NCBI GenBank assembly: GCA_019113845.1
Contig: DXGQ01000045.1
Span: 1 to 45,585, forward strand
DNA length: 45,585 nucleotides
Direction of reading: 5' to 3'
Source: Candidatus Anaerobutyricum avicola
Lineage (GTDB): Bacteria > Bacillota > Clostridia > Lachnospirales > Lachnospiraceae
The translations under genes and the position numbers were made by a program. Positions 32,880-41,460 of this stretch are shown here, one piece after another; position 1 is the first letter of the stretch, and each line of letters opens with the position of its first letter. The notes beneath the pieces are model-generated. The model ran no database searches. It saw nothing but the letters and a program-made list of their open reading frames with translations, and was not told the origin of the DNA.

Positions 32880-35800
32880 CTATCTGCCGCCGGGCAGGCA
32901 CTCCTGCAGACGGCGCAGCTCAAATCTGTGTTCCATGTCGTCCGGCACTTTTTTCGCTGCTTTCCGGTACGCTTCTACCGCGCGGGCGGTTTCCCCTTTT
33001 GCAAAAAGCAGCATGGCCTCACCTAACAATTTCTCGTAACAGCAGGTTCTCGTGCAGCCGTCACAGCGGCATTTCTCTGTCCGCATCTCACGAAAACAGT
33101 GTTCCGCCTCCGTCACTTCTCCCAAAAACAGACAGACACAGCCGATCCGAAACTTCCGCCGTCCCCGCTCTCCGTAAAACTCCTCATAACGACGCTGACA
33201 GCCGTCCTCTCCCCGACAGCTTTTCATATAACGAAGAAAGTACTTTTCGGCTTCCTCCCTGCGCCCTTCAAATAAACGGCAGCGTCCCAGAAGATACAGA
33301 CTGCCCCGGACACACTCCCGGTCGCCGGACTGCTCCCCGAGACGGAGCGCCTCCTGTAAATATGACGCCGCCTCCCCGCATCGCTCAAACCCGAAAAGAC
33401 AGACTTCCCCTGCCAGCTGGTAAAGCACCGCATTGTCCGGATATTTCTTTTGCAGACGCCGACAGAGTGCCGACACCATGGCATAGTCTCCCTTCATACC
33501 GTAAGTGCGCAGCATCTCCATCTCCAGAGGCTCCTGATGTCCGGTCCTGCTCATCCCCTCCTCATAGGTAGCGATCGCTTTGTGATATTCTTCATTCTCC
33601 CGGTAAAAATCTCCCAGCAGAAGATACATATCCGGATTATCCGGAAAGAGCTCCATATTTTTCTTATAGCACTGGAGCGCCTCCTCATACTTTCCCAGAA
33701 TGCGGTAGCATTTTGCAAGATTATTATATGGAAGAGGGGTCTTTTCATTCTTCATCAGGCGCACTGCTTTCAGGAAAAGCTTTTCCGCCTCCCGCGGCTG
33801 ATTCATGGACAGCCGGCAGTTTCCCGCATTGTTGTACACATACACGCTCTCCGGATTCTTCTCCCCGGCTTTCTTAAAATAGAAAAGCGCTTTCTCATAC
33901 TCATCCATATCCAGATACAGAAGCCCCATCTCCACCAGATAGTACTCCTCCGGATACCTTTCCACCTGCTCCTTCATATAGGGAACAGCCAGATGATAAT
34001 ATGCGTTATCTTCTTCTCTTCTGGCCAGACGCTCATAAAGCTCCACGATGATCTGACGAACCCGCGAATGCTTCGGATTGAGTTCCAGTACCTGCTTCAT
34101 GCAGGAGAGCGACTCCTTATACTCTCCTTTTAACTTATAACACCAGCCGATGCGATACAGGATCCCATCGTCATCCGGCGCCAGACGATGCGCCTGCTTT
34201 AAATAATGCACCGCCAGGTCATACTCCTCACTCTGCATCAGGACCGACGCGTAGGCAAACAGTTTCGAGACATTTCCGCGATCCTCTTTCAGAGAAGCCT
34301 CCAGCGCCTCCCGGGCTTCTGTCAGCCGCCCCAGGTCCGTCAGGATCAATCCCCGCCGGTATGTCAGTTCGTCCCACTCTTCCTTTTCCATATCGGAATC
34401 GCTGCTCCGGCCCTTTTCCTGCAGCGCGTCCAGAATAGAGAGAGCATCTTTCAGGTCTTCCCGGGTTACGGCAGTGACCGCCCGATATCTGGCACGCAGC
34501 ATCTTAAGCGCATCACTCTCGATCTCATACTCTTCCGTGATCTTAAAGATCTCCCGTATCTTTTCATACTCCCCAAACAGAAAATACATTTTTATGAGAG
34601 TGGCATATGGACGCCCGTAAAAAGGATACATATGCACTGCTCTCTGGTAATCATCTGCCACTTCTTGATACATCCCGAGAAAGAGGCAGGCTTCCTGCCG
34701 GAGAAGTACCGCCGGATAATACCCCGGATTGAGTCTTAACATTTTGTCACAGACATCCACCACTTTGCCGTACTCCTGGCACTGCCGCCAGATATCCGCT
34801 ATCGTATGATAATAACTCACAACCTGGCCTTCCTCCTGCTCCGTCTTCACCGCCTTCTCCAGATACCTCATGGCCTCCGCAAAATCTTCCTGACGAATGT
34901 TCTCTCCGGCGTCCTTTTTCTGAAGAAGGATCGCAGCCTTTGCGGAACCGACAGTGTAACAGGCATAACCAAGTCTTGCCAGTCTGCGCTGTGTCTTCTT
35001 TGTTCCGTCCGGCCTGAGCTGCAGAATACCGGACAGCCATGGCAGAAGATGTGTGAGAGCCTCCTCATTTCTATCCATGGTCAGATAGACACGACCTTTT
35101 AAATTATGATAATCCAGCAAATGTTCCTCATCCGGAACAAAGTTGTCCAGAACACGCAGAGCATCCTCAAACTGCAGATTTTGATAATAACACCAGCCCA
35201 GATCCATCTGCCCGTCCTGTGTGAGACTTCCCTCTTTCCGGGACGTTTCCAGCTCTTCTATCATGGACAGATTGGCATCCGACAGATCTTTTATCAGCCG
35301 CTCATCCTGCGGACTGTATTCCAGAAGGTCAAGGACCATCTCCCGGCCTTTCCGGTACTCTCCGTCGTGGATCAGCTCCTCCGCCTTCCCGGTTTTTGCC
35401 CCGACAGAGTCCGGATGCTGTGCCAGCAGCCTGTCATAGACACCCCGGAGTTCCTCCCAGCGGTTCTCCATCTGCAAAAACTGCCCATAACAGCACGCGA
35501 TACGCTCTTCTGTGGGATACGCTTTCCCCAGGCGGAGAAAAATCTTCCCGGCCTCTTCTTTTTTCCCCTGACAGAGGAACATCCGCGCCTCCTCGATCTC
35601 TCCGTACGGATGATAGACCGGAGACTCTTTCAGGAGACGGAGTTCCTCCCCGGCCTGCTCCATCATCCCCAGATCCGTAAACTGCCGCAGCCGGTAATAC
35701 CTCTCGATATACTCGTCAATCTCCCGGCTCTCCTTTGCCTCTTTCGTCTCCTGTCCACCGAAAATGTCTTCTCCACCGTCTTCGCTCTCCCTGCTTTCAA

Positions 35801-36302
35801 AAAGCGTATAATTCAGCACACCCTCATCCTTCACCGCCTGCTGCAGATAATCCACAAAATCTTCCGGAAACCATTCGGCAAGGGTACGACGGTCTGTGCT
35901 GATGGCAAAAGCGCTGTCAATACATTTCCACACTTCCGGCGGAAAATGGAAATGATCCATCAAAAAAGTGAGAAAGGCGCGGCGTACCTCTTCCTCCGTG
36001 TCCAGATTGACACAGACCGGCTCCGCAAAAAGAACCTCCCACTCTTCCGGACGGATACGCCTGAAAAAGGAATCATAAAGCGTTCTGCAGCGTTCCATAA
36101 ACTGTTCCGATGCGCGTTTTTTCGGAGTTTCCTTCTTTCGGGCATAGCGGCACGCCTCCTCATAGGCGCCCCGAAGCCGGGTAAAGCCCTGCATATCGTC
36201 TTCCGGATTCGTCTTGTGCAAAAGCTTCCGGTATGCCTTTTTTATGATTGTCTCGTCTTTTGTGGGCGCAATGCCAAGCACATCAAAACAGTTTTCCGTC
36301 AT
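32880..36302 (-). CDS. Giant J-domain/TPR protein, probable co-chaperone of the Hsp70
   Basis: A 1140-residue cytoplasmic protein. Residues 4-55 form a J-domain (CFDVLGIAPTKDETIIKKAY), but the essential HPD is replaced by NPED (32-35). Residues about 200-1060 are mostly tetratricopeptide repeats, with clear units such as VYVYNNAGNCRLSMNQPREA and PLPYNNLAKCYRILGKYEEA. Near the C-terminus is a cysteine cluster, CRCDGCTRTCC (about 1078-1088), a possible zinc knuckle. The ATG overlaps the sirtuin stop by four bases (ATGA), so translation is coupled. It could deliver clients to the downstream Hsp70; mechanism with the altered HPD is open. Confidence 0.88.
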   Translation of the reverse strand: MTENCFDVLGIAPTKDETIIKKAYRKLLHKTNPEDDMQGFTRLRGAYEEACRYARKKETPKKRASEQFMERCRTLYDSFFRRIRPEEWEVLFAEPVCVNLDTEEEVRRAFLTFLMDHFHFPPEVWKCIDSAFAISTDRRTLAEWFPEDFVDYLQQAVKDEGVLNYTLFESRESEDGGEDIFGGQETKEAKESREIDEYIERYYRLRQFTDLGMMEQAGEELRLLKESPVYHPYGEIEEARMFLCQGKKEEAGKIFLRLGKAYPTEERIACCYGQFLQMENRWEELRGVYDRLLAQHPDSVGAKTGKAEELIHDGEYRKGREMVLDLLEYSPQDERLIKDLSDANLSMIEELETSRKEGSLTQDGQMDLGWCYYQNLQFEDALRVLDNFVPDEEHLLDYHNLKGRVYLTMDRNEEALTHLLPWLSGILQLRPDGTKKTQRRLARLGYACYTVGSAKAAILLQKKDAGENIRQEDFAEAMRYLEKAVKTEQEEGQVVSYYHTIADIWRQCQEYGKVVDVCDKMLRLNPGYYPAVLLRQEACLFLGMYQEVADDYQRAVHMYPFYGRPYATLIKMYFLFGEYEKIREIFKITEEYEIESDALKMLRARYRAVTAVTREDLKDALSILDALQEKGRSSDSDMEKEEWDELTYRRGLILTDLGRLTEAREALEASLKEDRGNVSKLFAYASVLMQSEEYDLAVHYLKQAHRLAPDDDGILYRIGWCYKLKGEYKESLSCMKQVLELNPKHSRVRQIIVELYERLARREEDNAYYHLAVPYMKEQVERYPEEYYLVEMGLLYLDMDEYEKALFYFKKAGEKNPESVYVYNNAGNCRLSMNQPREAEKLFLKAVRLMKNEKTPLPYNNLAKCYRILGKYEEALQCYKKNMELFPDNPDMYLLLGDFYRENEEYHKAIATYEEGMSRTGHQEPLEMEMLRTYGMKGDYAMVSALCRRLQKKYPDNAVLYQLAGEVCLFGFERCGEAASYLQEALRLGEQSGDRECVRGSLYLLGRCRLFEGRREEAEKYFLRYMKSCRGEDGCQRRYEEFYGERGRRKFRIGCVCLFLGEVTEAEHCFREMRTEKCRCDGCTRTCCYEKLLGEAMLLFAKGETARAVEAYRKAAKKVPDDMEHRFELRRLQECLPGGR

Positions 36303-37018
36303 AATTGTCCAAATACCTCTCCAATACTGTCGTTAATGATCAAATCCGCCTGACTGTCCCTCGGCGTGGAGGAACGGTTAATGAGAACCAGATGGCTGCC
36401 CCGGAAATAATCGATCATCCCCGCTGCCGGATATACGGCCAGAGAGGTTCCTCCGATGATCAGCACATCCGCGTGGGAGATCGCGTAAACGGCGTCAGAG
36501 ATCGTCTGGCTGTCCAGACTCTCCTCATAAAGCACCACATCCGGTTTCACCAGACCGCCGCAGGCGTCGCAGCGCGGCACTCCCTCACTGTTTTTCACAT
36601 AAGCCGCGTCAAAAAACTTGCCACATTTCGTGCAGTAGTTCCGGTGAATGCTTCCGTGAAGCTCCAGCACCTTTTTGCTTCCGGCCATCTGATGCAGCCC
36701 GTCAATATTCTGTGTGACCACCGCCCGGCACTTGCCTTCCTGCTCCCACTGCGCCAGCTTATAATGCGCCTTATTTGGTTTCGCATCGAGCGCCATCATC
36801 TTATCCTTATAGAATTCATAAAACTCTTCTGTCCGCCGCACAAAAAATGTGTGGCTCACAATGGTCTCCGGCGGATATTTATATTTCATATTATAGAGTC
36901 CGTCCGTACTCCTGAAATCCGGGATGCCGCTCTCCGTGGAAACGCCCGCTCCCCCGAAAAATACCAGATTATCCGTGTTATCCACAATCTCTTTTAATCT
37001 TCTTATTTTCTCATCCAT
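36299..37018 (-). CDS. Sirtuin, NAD-dependent protein deacylase
   Basis: A 239-residue SIR2-family enzyme that removes acyl groups from lysines at the expense of NAD. Motifs: FFGGAGVSTESGIPDFRS (20-37), TQNIDGLHQMAG, the catalytic His in LELHGSIH, a four-cysteine zinc site (CTKC and CDAC), GLVKPDVVLYEE and the GTSLAVYPA / LINRS NAD-site segments. The start at 37018 follows GGGAGGAG. It overlaps the J-domain/TPR gene by four bases, suggesting lysine deacylation and chaperone function are connected in this operon. Confidence 0.94.
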   Translation of the reverse strand: MDEKIRRLKEIVDNTDNLVFFGGAGVSTESGIPDFRSTDGLYNMKYKYPPETIVSHTFFVRRTEEFYEFYKDKMMALDAKPNKAHYKLAQWEQEGKCRAVVTQNIDGLHQMAGSKKVLELHGSIHRNYCTKCGKFFDAAYVKNSEGVPRCDACGGLVKPDVVLYEESLDSQTISDAVYAISHADVLIIGGTSLAVYPAAGMIDYFRGSHLVLINRSSTPRDSQADLIINDSIGEVFGQL

Positions 37019-37098
37019 AGCCCTTCTCCTCCCTGCTATATTTTTATCTCTTTTATCCACGCAACACCGGACAGGAAACGCTTTTCCACAGCATTTCC

Positions 37099-38010
37099 TT
37101 ATATATACAGAATCGCCGCGTTGACAAGACCAAAGATCAACCCGATCAGAGCGCCCAGATTGACCACGGCGCCAAGCTCTTTTTTCATGATGGAGAGCAT
37201 CAGTTCTTCTACTTCCGACACATCCATGGCCTGGATCCTCTCCTCCACGATCTCCGACAGCCGGAGAGAATCCAGAACTACTGGCAGTCTGGTGCGCACC
37301 AGGCTTTCATATTGTTCCACTGCCAGTGCGGGCAGATCCACACCGCTGTCTTCGATCTGCTCAAACAGCTCTCCCACCGTTTTTGCCTGCAGATTCTCCG
37401 ACTCCTCCCGGACCATCTGCTCCACCACCGGTCTTCCGTATTCTGCCACATATTCATTGATCTTTTCCTCCACCTGCCTGGCGATGGGTTCCAGAAGGGA
37501 ACCTCCGAGCATCATCCCGAACATGGAATCCTTTAACTTCTCCTTTGCGATCTCCAGAACCTTATCCGCAATGATCTCTCCGACGTTTTTCTGAAGAACC
37601 TTGTCATAAATCATGTCCGTCACGGTCTCCTCCGCGCGCTCCAGGAAATGTTCTGTCTTTTCTTCGGAAATAATCCTTTCTGCCGCCTCCCGCAGCGTCT
37701 CCTGTGACATCTTCTGTCTTTCGAGCATATCGGCGGCCGCTTTTCGGACAACCTCTTTCTTCTCCTCAGATAAGAGAACTTCCTGCAGAACTTCTCTCGC
37801 GAGAAGCTTTTCCTCCACAGCCCGGCCGACCGCCCGTGCCAGTCTCTCCTTTCCTTTCGGGATCACACCCGGCGTAAAGGGCAGCTGTCTGCCAAAAAGG
37901 CGGACTTCCTTCTGCGGACGAAAAAGCATTTTTACCGCCACCCAGTTGGTGGCATATCCTATCACCGCGCCGATCAGCGGTGTCGTGATCAATTTCCAGT
38001 ATGCAAACAT
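37099..38010 (-). CDS. DUF445 family membrane-anchored protein
   Basis: A 303-residue protein of the YheB-like DUF445 family. An N-terminal membrane segment (TTPLIGAVIGYATNWVAVKM) and a C-terminal one (LGALIGLIFGLVNAAILYI) enclose about 250 residues of charged helical sequence, probably coiled coil. The RPQKEVRLFGRQLPFTPGVIPK motif after the first segment is family-typical. Function is unknown; in Bacillus a relative affects spore/membrane properties. RBS AAGGAGG. It lies nine bases after sfsA in the long minus-strand operon. Confidence 0.88.
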   Translation of the reverse strand: MFAYWKLITTPLIGAVIGYATNWVAVKMLFRPQKEVRLFGRQLPFTPGVIPKGKERLARAVGRAVEEKLLAREVLQEVLLSEEKKEVVRKAAADMLERQKMSQETLREAAERIISEEKTEHFLERAEETVTDMIYDKVLQKNVGEIIADKVLEIAKEKLKDSMFGMMLGGSLLEPIARQVEEKINEYVAEYGRPVVEQMVREESENLQAKTVGELFEQIEDSGVDLPALAVEQYESLVRTRLPVVLDSLRLSEIVEERIQAMDVSEVEELMLSIMKKELGAVVNLGALIGLIFGLVNAAILYI

Positions 38011-38019
38011 ATTTCCTCC

Positions 38020-38703
38020 TTACAGACAGACCGGTACCGGCTGGTCGATGCGGATCTCTTCTCTGTCTACCTGACAGTCCACTGCCCGGATCGTGACGCC
38101 TGCTCTCTGTGCCATCCGAAGCGCTGCCGCAAACTCCGGCTGCCGCTCCTCAAACGGAGTGAACCGATGGACTCCTTTCATCTGGATCACAAACAGTACC
38201 GCACTCCGGTACCCGTCCTTTCTGCACGCCGCCAGTTCCTCCACATGTTTCTTTCCGCGCTCTGTGGGTGCGTCCGGAAACATGGCGGTTCCATTCACAT
38301 TCAGAGTGACGCCTTTTACTTCAATAAACCAACGCTCGCCGCCGGCTTCCACATAGAGATCAAAACGGGAATTGCCATACTTCTGCTCTCTTTTTATCAG
38401 CGTGACATCTTTTAAAAAACCTCCGGCGGCGATCCACTCCTCCGCCAGCCGGTTGGGCGCCTGTGAATCAATATTGACCCACTGCCCGTCCTTTTTTACA
38501 CAAATAAGCGAATACTTTGTCTTTCTTTTCGCGCCGGCCGCTGCCGGTTCCACCAGAACTTTCGCGCCCGGGAGCAGAAGCTCTCCCAGTCTTCCTGTGT
38601 TTTTTACATGGCAGACTTCTTCTTTTCCCCCGATACAGATCTGCGCCCGAAATCGGTTGGGACGTTTTAAGAAGACTGCCTCCTGTAGATTATTATATCT
38701 CAT
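38020..38703 (-). CDS. sfsA: DNA/RNA nuclease SfsA
   Basis: A 227-residue SfsA-family protein. It has an N-terminal OB-like domain (FLKRPNRFRAQI, CHVKNTGRLGELL) and a PD-(D/E)XK-like catalytic region with SRFDLYVE, WFIEVKGVTL and FPDAPTERGKKH. It was first described as a sugar-fermentation stimulation factor; nuclease activity has since been reported for members of the family. It lies 14 bases after the helicase gene and nine bases before the DUF445 gene, so it belongs to the same operon. Confidence 0.94.
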   Translation of the reverse strand: MRYNNLQEAVFLKRPNRFRAQICIGGKEEVCHVKNTGRLGELLLPGAKVLVEPAAAGAKRKTKYSLICVKKDGQWVNIDSQAPNRLAEEWIAAGGFLKDVTLIKREQKYGNSRFDLYVEAGGERWFIEVKGVTLNVNGTAMFPDAPTERGKKHVEELAACRKDGYRSAVLFVIQMKGVHRFTPFEERQPEFAAALRMAQRAGVTIRAVDCQVDREEIRIDQPVPVCL

Positions 38704-38717
38704 TTTTCTGTTTTCGG

Positions 38718-41111
38718 TTATACTATCTCTGCATTTTGGGATTCCTGTGAGGAAATCTCCTGCGCCTCCCAGAACCGCGTCAGCACCGTTTTGTAAGTAT
38801 GAAGATTCACCTCATAATAGCTGTCCCATTCTTCCGGCAGCAGAACCTGATTTTCCCGCAGCAGAAAACGGTCATCCATCAGCAGGATGCTGCCCACATC
38901 GCCGGCAGTGCGGATCACTCTTCCCGCCGCCTGGAGCACCTTGTTCATCCCCGGATACCGATATGCATAATCATAACCTTTTTTCCCCTTTCTGTCAAAA
39001 TACGCCCGGATTCTTTCCCTCTCTCTGCAGACCTGCGGGATACCGGTCCCCACGATCATCACACCGATCAGCCGCCGGCCGGTCAGGTCGATCCCTTCGG
39101 AAAAAATGCTTCCCAGCACACAAAATCCCACTAAAGACCTGCTGTTTTCCTCCTGAAATGCCAGCAGAAAGTCCTCTCTTTCCTTTTCACTCATGGAAGC
39201 CTTCTGCACCAGAATGTCTGCCAGCAGGACAAGTGTGCTCTCCTCCGCCAGTGCGAGCACCTGCGAGAGCATCTCATAAGAAGGAAAAAAAATCATATAA
39301 TTTCCCGTTCGCACAGAAAGCGTCTCTTCCAGATACCGGACAATCCGCCGGTACTGTTCTTCTCCCCGTCGGCTGTAGCGGCTGGTCACATCGGAGGCGA
39401 TGGCAAGAAGCCTGTTTTCTCTGGCAAACGGAGAGGCGATGCTGAACGCCTCCATGGCGCTGCTTCCTCCGAGAAGCTGCCGGTAATACATAACGGGCAG
39501 CAGTGTCGCCGAAAAAAAGATACACGCCCGGGACTTTTCCAGATATTCCGCCAGACGGGAGGAGGGGTCCACGCAACACAGATGCACACACAGGCGGTTT
39601 CCCTCCCCCTCCCCGTAGATCTCATATCCGTCTTCCATCGTATCGAGGATCATGAAAAAATGTCTTGCCTGAAAATAAAATTCCACGGCTTCCTCCCGGT
39701 TCTCCATCTCCGGATGGTCTTTCAGATAATCTTCCATGGCGCCCAGCAGCCAGAACAGCGGATAATACAACCGGTCTGTCTTTTCCGGCACACTGTCCAC
39801 ATCTCTGCTCATCAACAGCAGTTCTCTGTTGCAGGACTGCAGTTTCCGCACGATTCCTTTGCTTTTTTCCCGAAACAACTTTTTCATCCGCACAAAATCT
39901 TCTTTTTTCAGCGCTGCACTGTACATTTCCCTGGCACGGTCCAGAAGATTGTGCGCCTCATCAATCAGCAGGATGCCTCCGCCCTTGTCCGCAAACAGAC
40001 TTTTCCGGTTGACATGCGGATCAAACACATAGTTATAATCACAGATGACACTGTCCGCCCACCGGGCAGCCTCAAAAGCCAGCTCATACGGACACACCTG
40101 ATACCGTCTTGCATAGGTCAGAATGTCTTCCCGGCGTATAAAATCCAGCTCTGTCCAGAGCGCATACAACGCCCCGTTGATTCTGTCAAAATGTCCCTTC
40201 GCCTTTTCGCAGACAGACGGATCGCACTCCATCACTTCATTATCGCAGATCTTCTCCTTTGCCGTGATGGAGACCGCCGTGAGCCGGAGCCCCTGATGAC
40301 CAAGCAACCGGAGCGTCTGCTCCGCCACTGTCCGGGTGATCGTCTTTGCCGTCAGATAAAAAATCCTCTCCGACTTCTCTTCCCCCAGACTTTTCAGCGC
40401 CGGATACAGTGTGGAGATCGTTTTTCCCACACCGGTGGGCGCCTGCAGAAAAATATTTTTCTTCTCTTCTATCGAACGATATACCATGGCCGCCAGCTTT
40501 TTCTGTCCGGGACGGTACGAAAAAGGAAACGTCATCTCTTTGATGCTCTGATTCCTCTCCCGCCTCTTTTTCACGTACATATCCGCCCACATCGCATACT
40601 GACAGATCAGATCGTCAAACCATTCCTGGAGTTCCTCCATCCGGTAACGCTCTGTGATATATCGAAGTTCTTCCGTCTCTATATTGCAGTAAGTGATCTG
40701 AACGAGGATCTCCTCACACCCCTGCTCCTTTCCATACATGCAGGCATAGCATTTTGCCTGTGCCAGATGAAGCGGTTCCGCCTCCTCAATATGCCGGACA
40801 TCCTTATACACACATTTAATCTCGTCGATCAGCGGGGGCTTACCGTCATCGTCCGCAATATCAATTCCGTCCGCCCGGCCTTCCAGGATCAACGTATACC
40901 CTTCCCGCCTCCAGGACATTTTCAGAGGAACCTCACTCTGGTAGCCGACCTTTTTTGCCCGCTGGATCTTCCGGTGCAGCCGGCTTCCCATCAGCATGGC
41001 TTCCGGGTCTGATACGAGACCGCTTCCGGATTCTATGTCCCCGCTTCGCAGGAAAAATTCCACCAGCTTCCGCACGGAGGTCTTCACCGTATTATTCTGG
41101 TAAGACAACAT
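38718..41111 (-). CDS. XPD/DinG-like helicase fused to an N-terminal RecB-type nuclease domain
   Basis: A 797-residue protein. The first 180 residues form a PD-(D/E)XK nuclease with H46 (GSRLHRKI), D81 (GRADGI), E97-x-K99 (DEIK) and QxxxY (Q118, Y122). An SF2 helicase follows with Walker A APTGVGKT, DEAH in LIDEAHNLLDRA and motif VI QAAGRVIRT. Four cysteines between motifs (KICDNE, MECDPSVCEK, YQVCPYE) mark an XPD-type 4Fe-4S cluster. It probably resects or unwinds damaged DNA. Start at 41111 with GGAGG. It is first in the long operon and has a promoter at 41144-41172. Confidence 0.93.
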   Translation of the reverse strand: MLSYQNNTVKTSVRKLVEFFLRSGDIESGSGLVSDPEAMLMGSRLHRKIQRAKKVGYQSEVPLKMSWRREGYTLILEGRADGIDIADDDGKPPLIDEIKCVYKDVRHIEEAEPLHLAQAKCYACMYGKEQGCEEILVQITYCNIETEELRYITERYRMEELQEWFDDLICQYAMWADMYVKKRRERNQSIKEMTFPFSYRPGQKKLAAMVYRSIEEKKNIFLQAPTGVGKTISTLYPALKSLGEEKSERIFYLTAKTITRTVAEQTLRLLGHQGLRLTAVSITAKEKICDNEVMECDPSVCEKAKGHFDRINGALYALWTELDFIRREDILTYARRYQVCPYELAFEAARWADSVICDYNYVFDPHVNRKSLFADKGGGILLIDEAHNLLDRAREMYSAALKKEDFVRMKKLFREKSKGIVRKLQSCNRELLLMSRDVDSVPEKTDRLYYPLFWLLGAMEDYLKDHPEMENREEAVEFYFQARHFFMILDTMEDGYEIYGEGEGNRLCVHLCCVDPSSRLAEYLEKSRACIFFSATLLPVMYYRQLLGGSSAMEAFSIASPFARENRLLAIASDVTSRYSRRGEEQYRRIVRYLEETLSVRTGNYMIFFPSYEMLSQVLALAEESTLVLLADILVQKASMSEKEREDFLLAFQEENSRSLVGFCVLGSIFSEGIDLTGRRLIGVMIVGTGIPQVCRERERIRAYFDRKGKKGYDYAYRYPGMNKVLQAAGRVIRTAGDVGSILLMDDRFLLRENQVLLPEEWDSYYEVNLHTYKTVLTRFWEAQEISSQESQNAEIV

Positions 41112-41143
41112 TTCTGATTCCTCCTTCAAGACTGTCTGTTTTG

Positions 41144-41172
41144 CGAATAATTTTCTTACAAATAGTTGTCAA
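41144..41172 (-). promoter_or_regulatory. Promoter of the helicase-to-Hsp70 operon
   Basis: Minus-strand TTGACA (perfect -35), 17-base spacer, TATTCG. It lies about 30 bases before the helicase start codon. Confidence 0.5.
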
Positions 41173-41460
41173 ATATATTTCAAATAAAACAATTTTCTAC
41201 TCTACCGCAACAGCTTCGGACACACGATTTCCACGTTATTTTCCCTGAAATGAAAAATGTCCACAATGAGGGGCAAAACTCACTGTGGACATCTTCCATA
41301 TAATACTAACCTTTAACTTAGGGGATTACTTTTACTATAATACACTACTTCTGTTAAAATTTCATGTTTATCTAGGGGAAAAAATTGCTCAATTCCCACT
41401 AAAATTGTGTATTATTTTTGAAAACAGCAATATTCTTTCATTCGAAAGCAAAACTATTCT
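41173..41460. other. Intergenic interval between helicase and pyrophosphatase genes
   Basis: AT-rich, without a reading frame that has an RBS. It holds the pyrophosphatase terminator (41252-41292, listed separately). On the minus strand TATTAT and TTATAG boxes (near 41330) lie before that terminator; a short non-coding transcript of about 80 bases ending at it is possible but not convincing. Confidence 0.35.
41252..41292 (-). terminator. Intrinsic terminator upstream of the helicase gene
   Basis: Minus-strand ATGTCCACAGTGAG pairs with CTCATTGTGGACAT, followed by TTTTTC. It lies 169 bases after the pyrophosphatase stop and would isolate the helicase operon. Confidence 0.75.

Noticed and set aside
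35106-36353. Plus-strand frame of 415 codons
   Set aside because: Antisense to the J-domain/TPR gene; no RBS and no family resemblance.
39582-41012. Plus-strand frame of 476 codons
   Set aside because: Antisense to the helicase-nuclease gene; composition typical of shadow frames.
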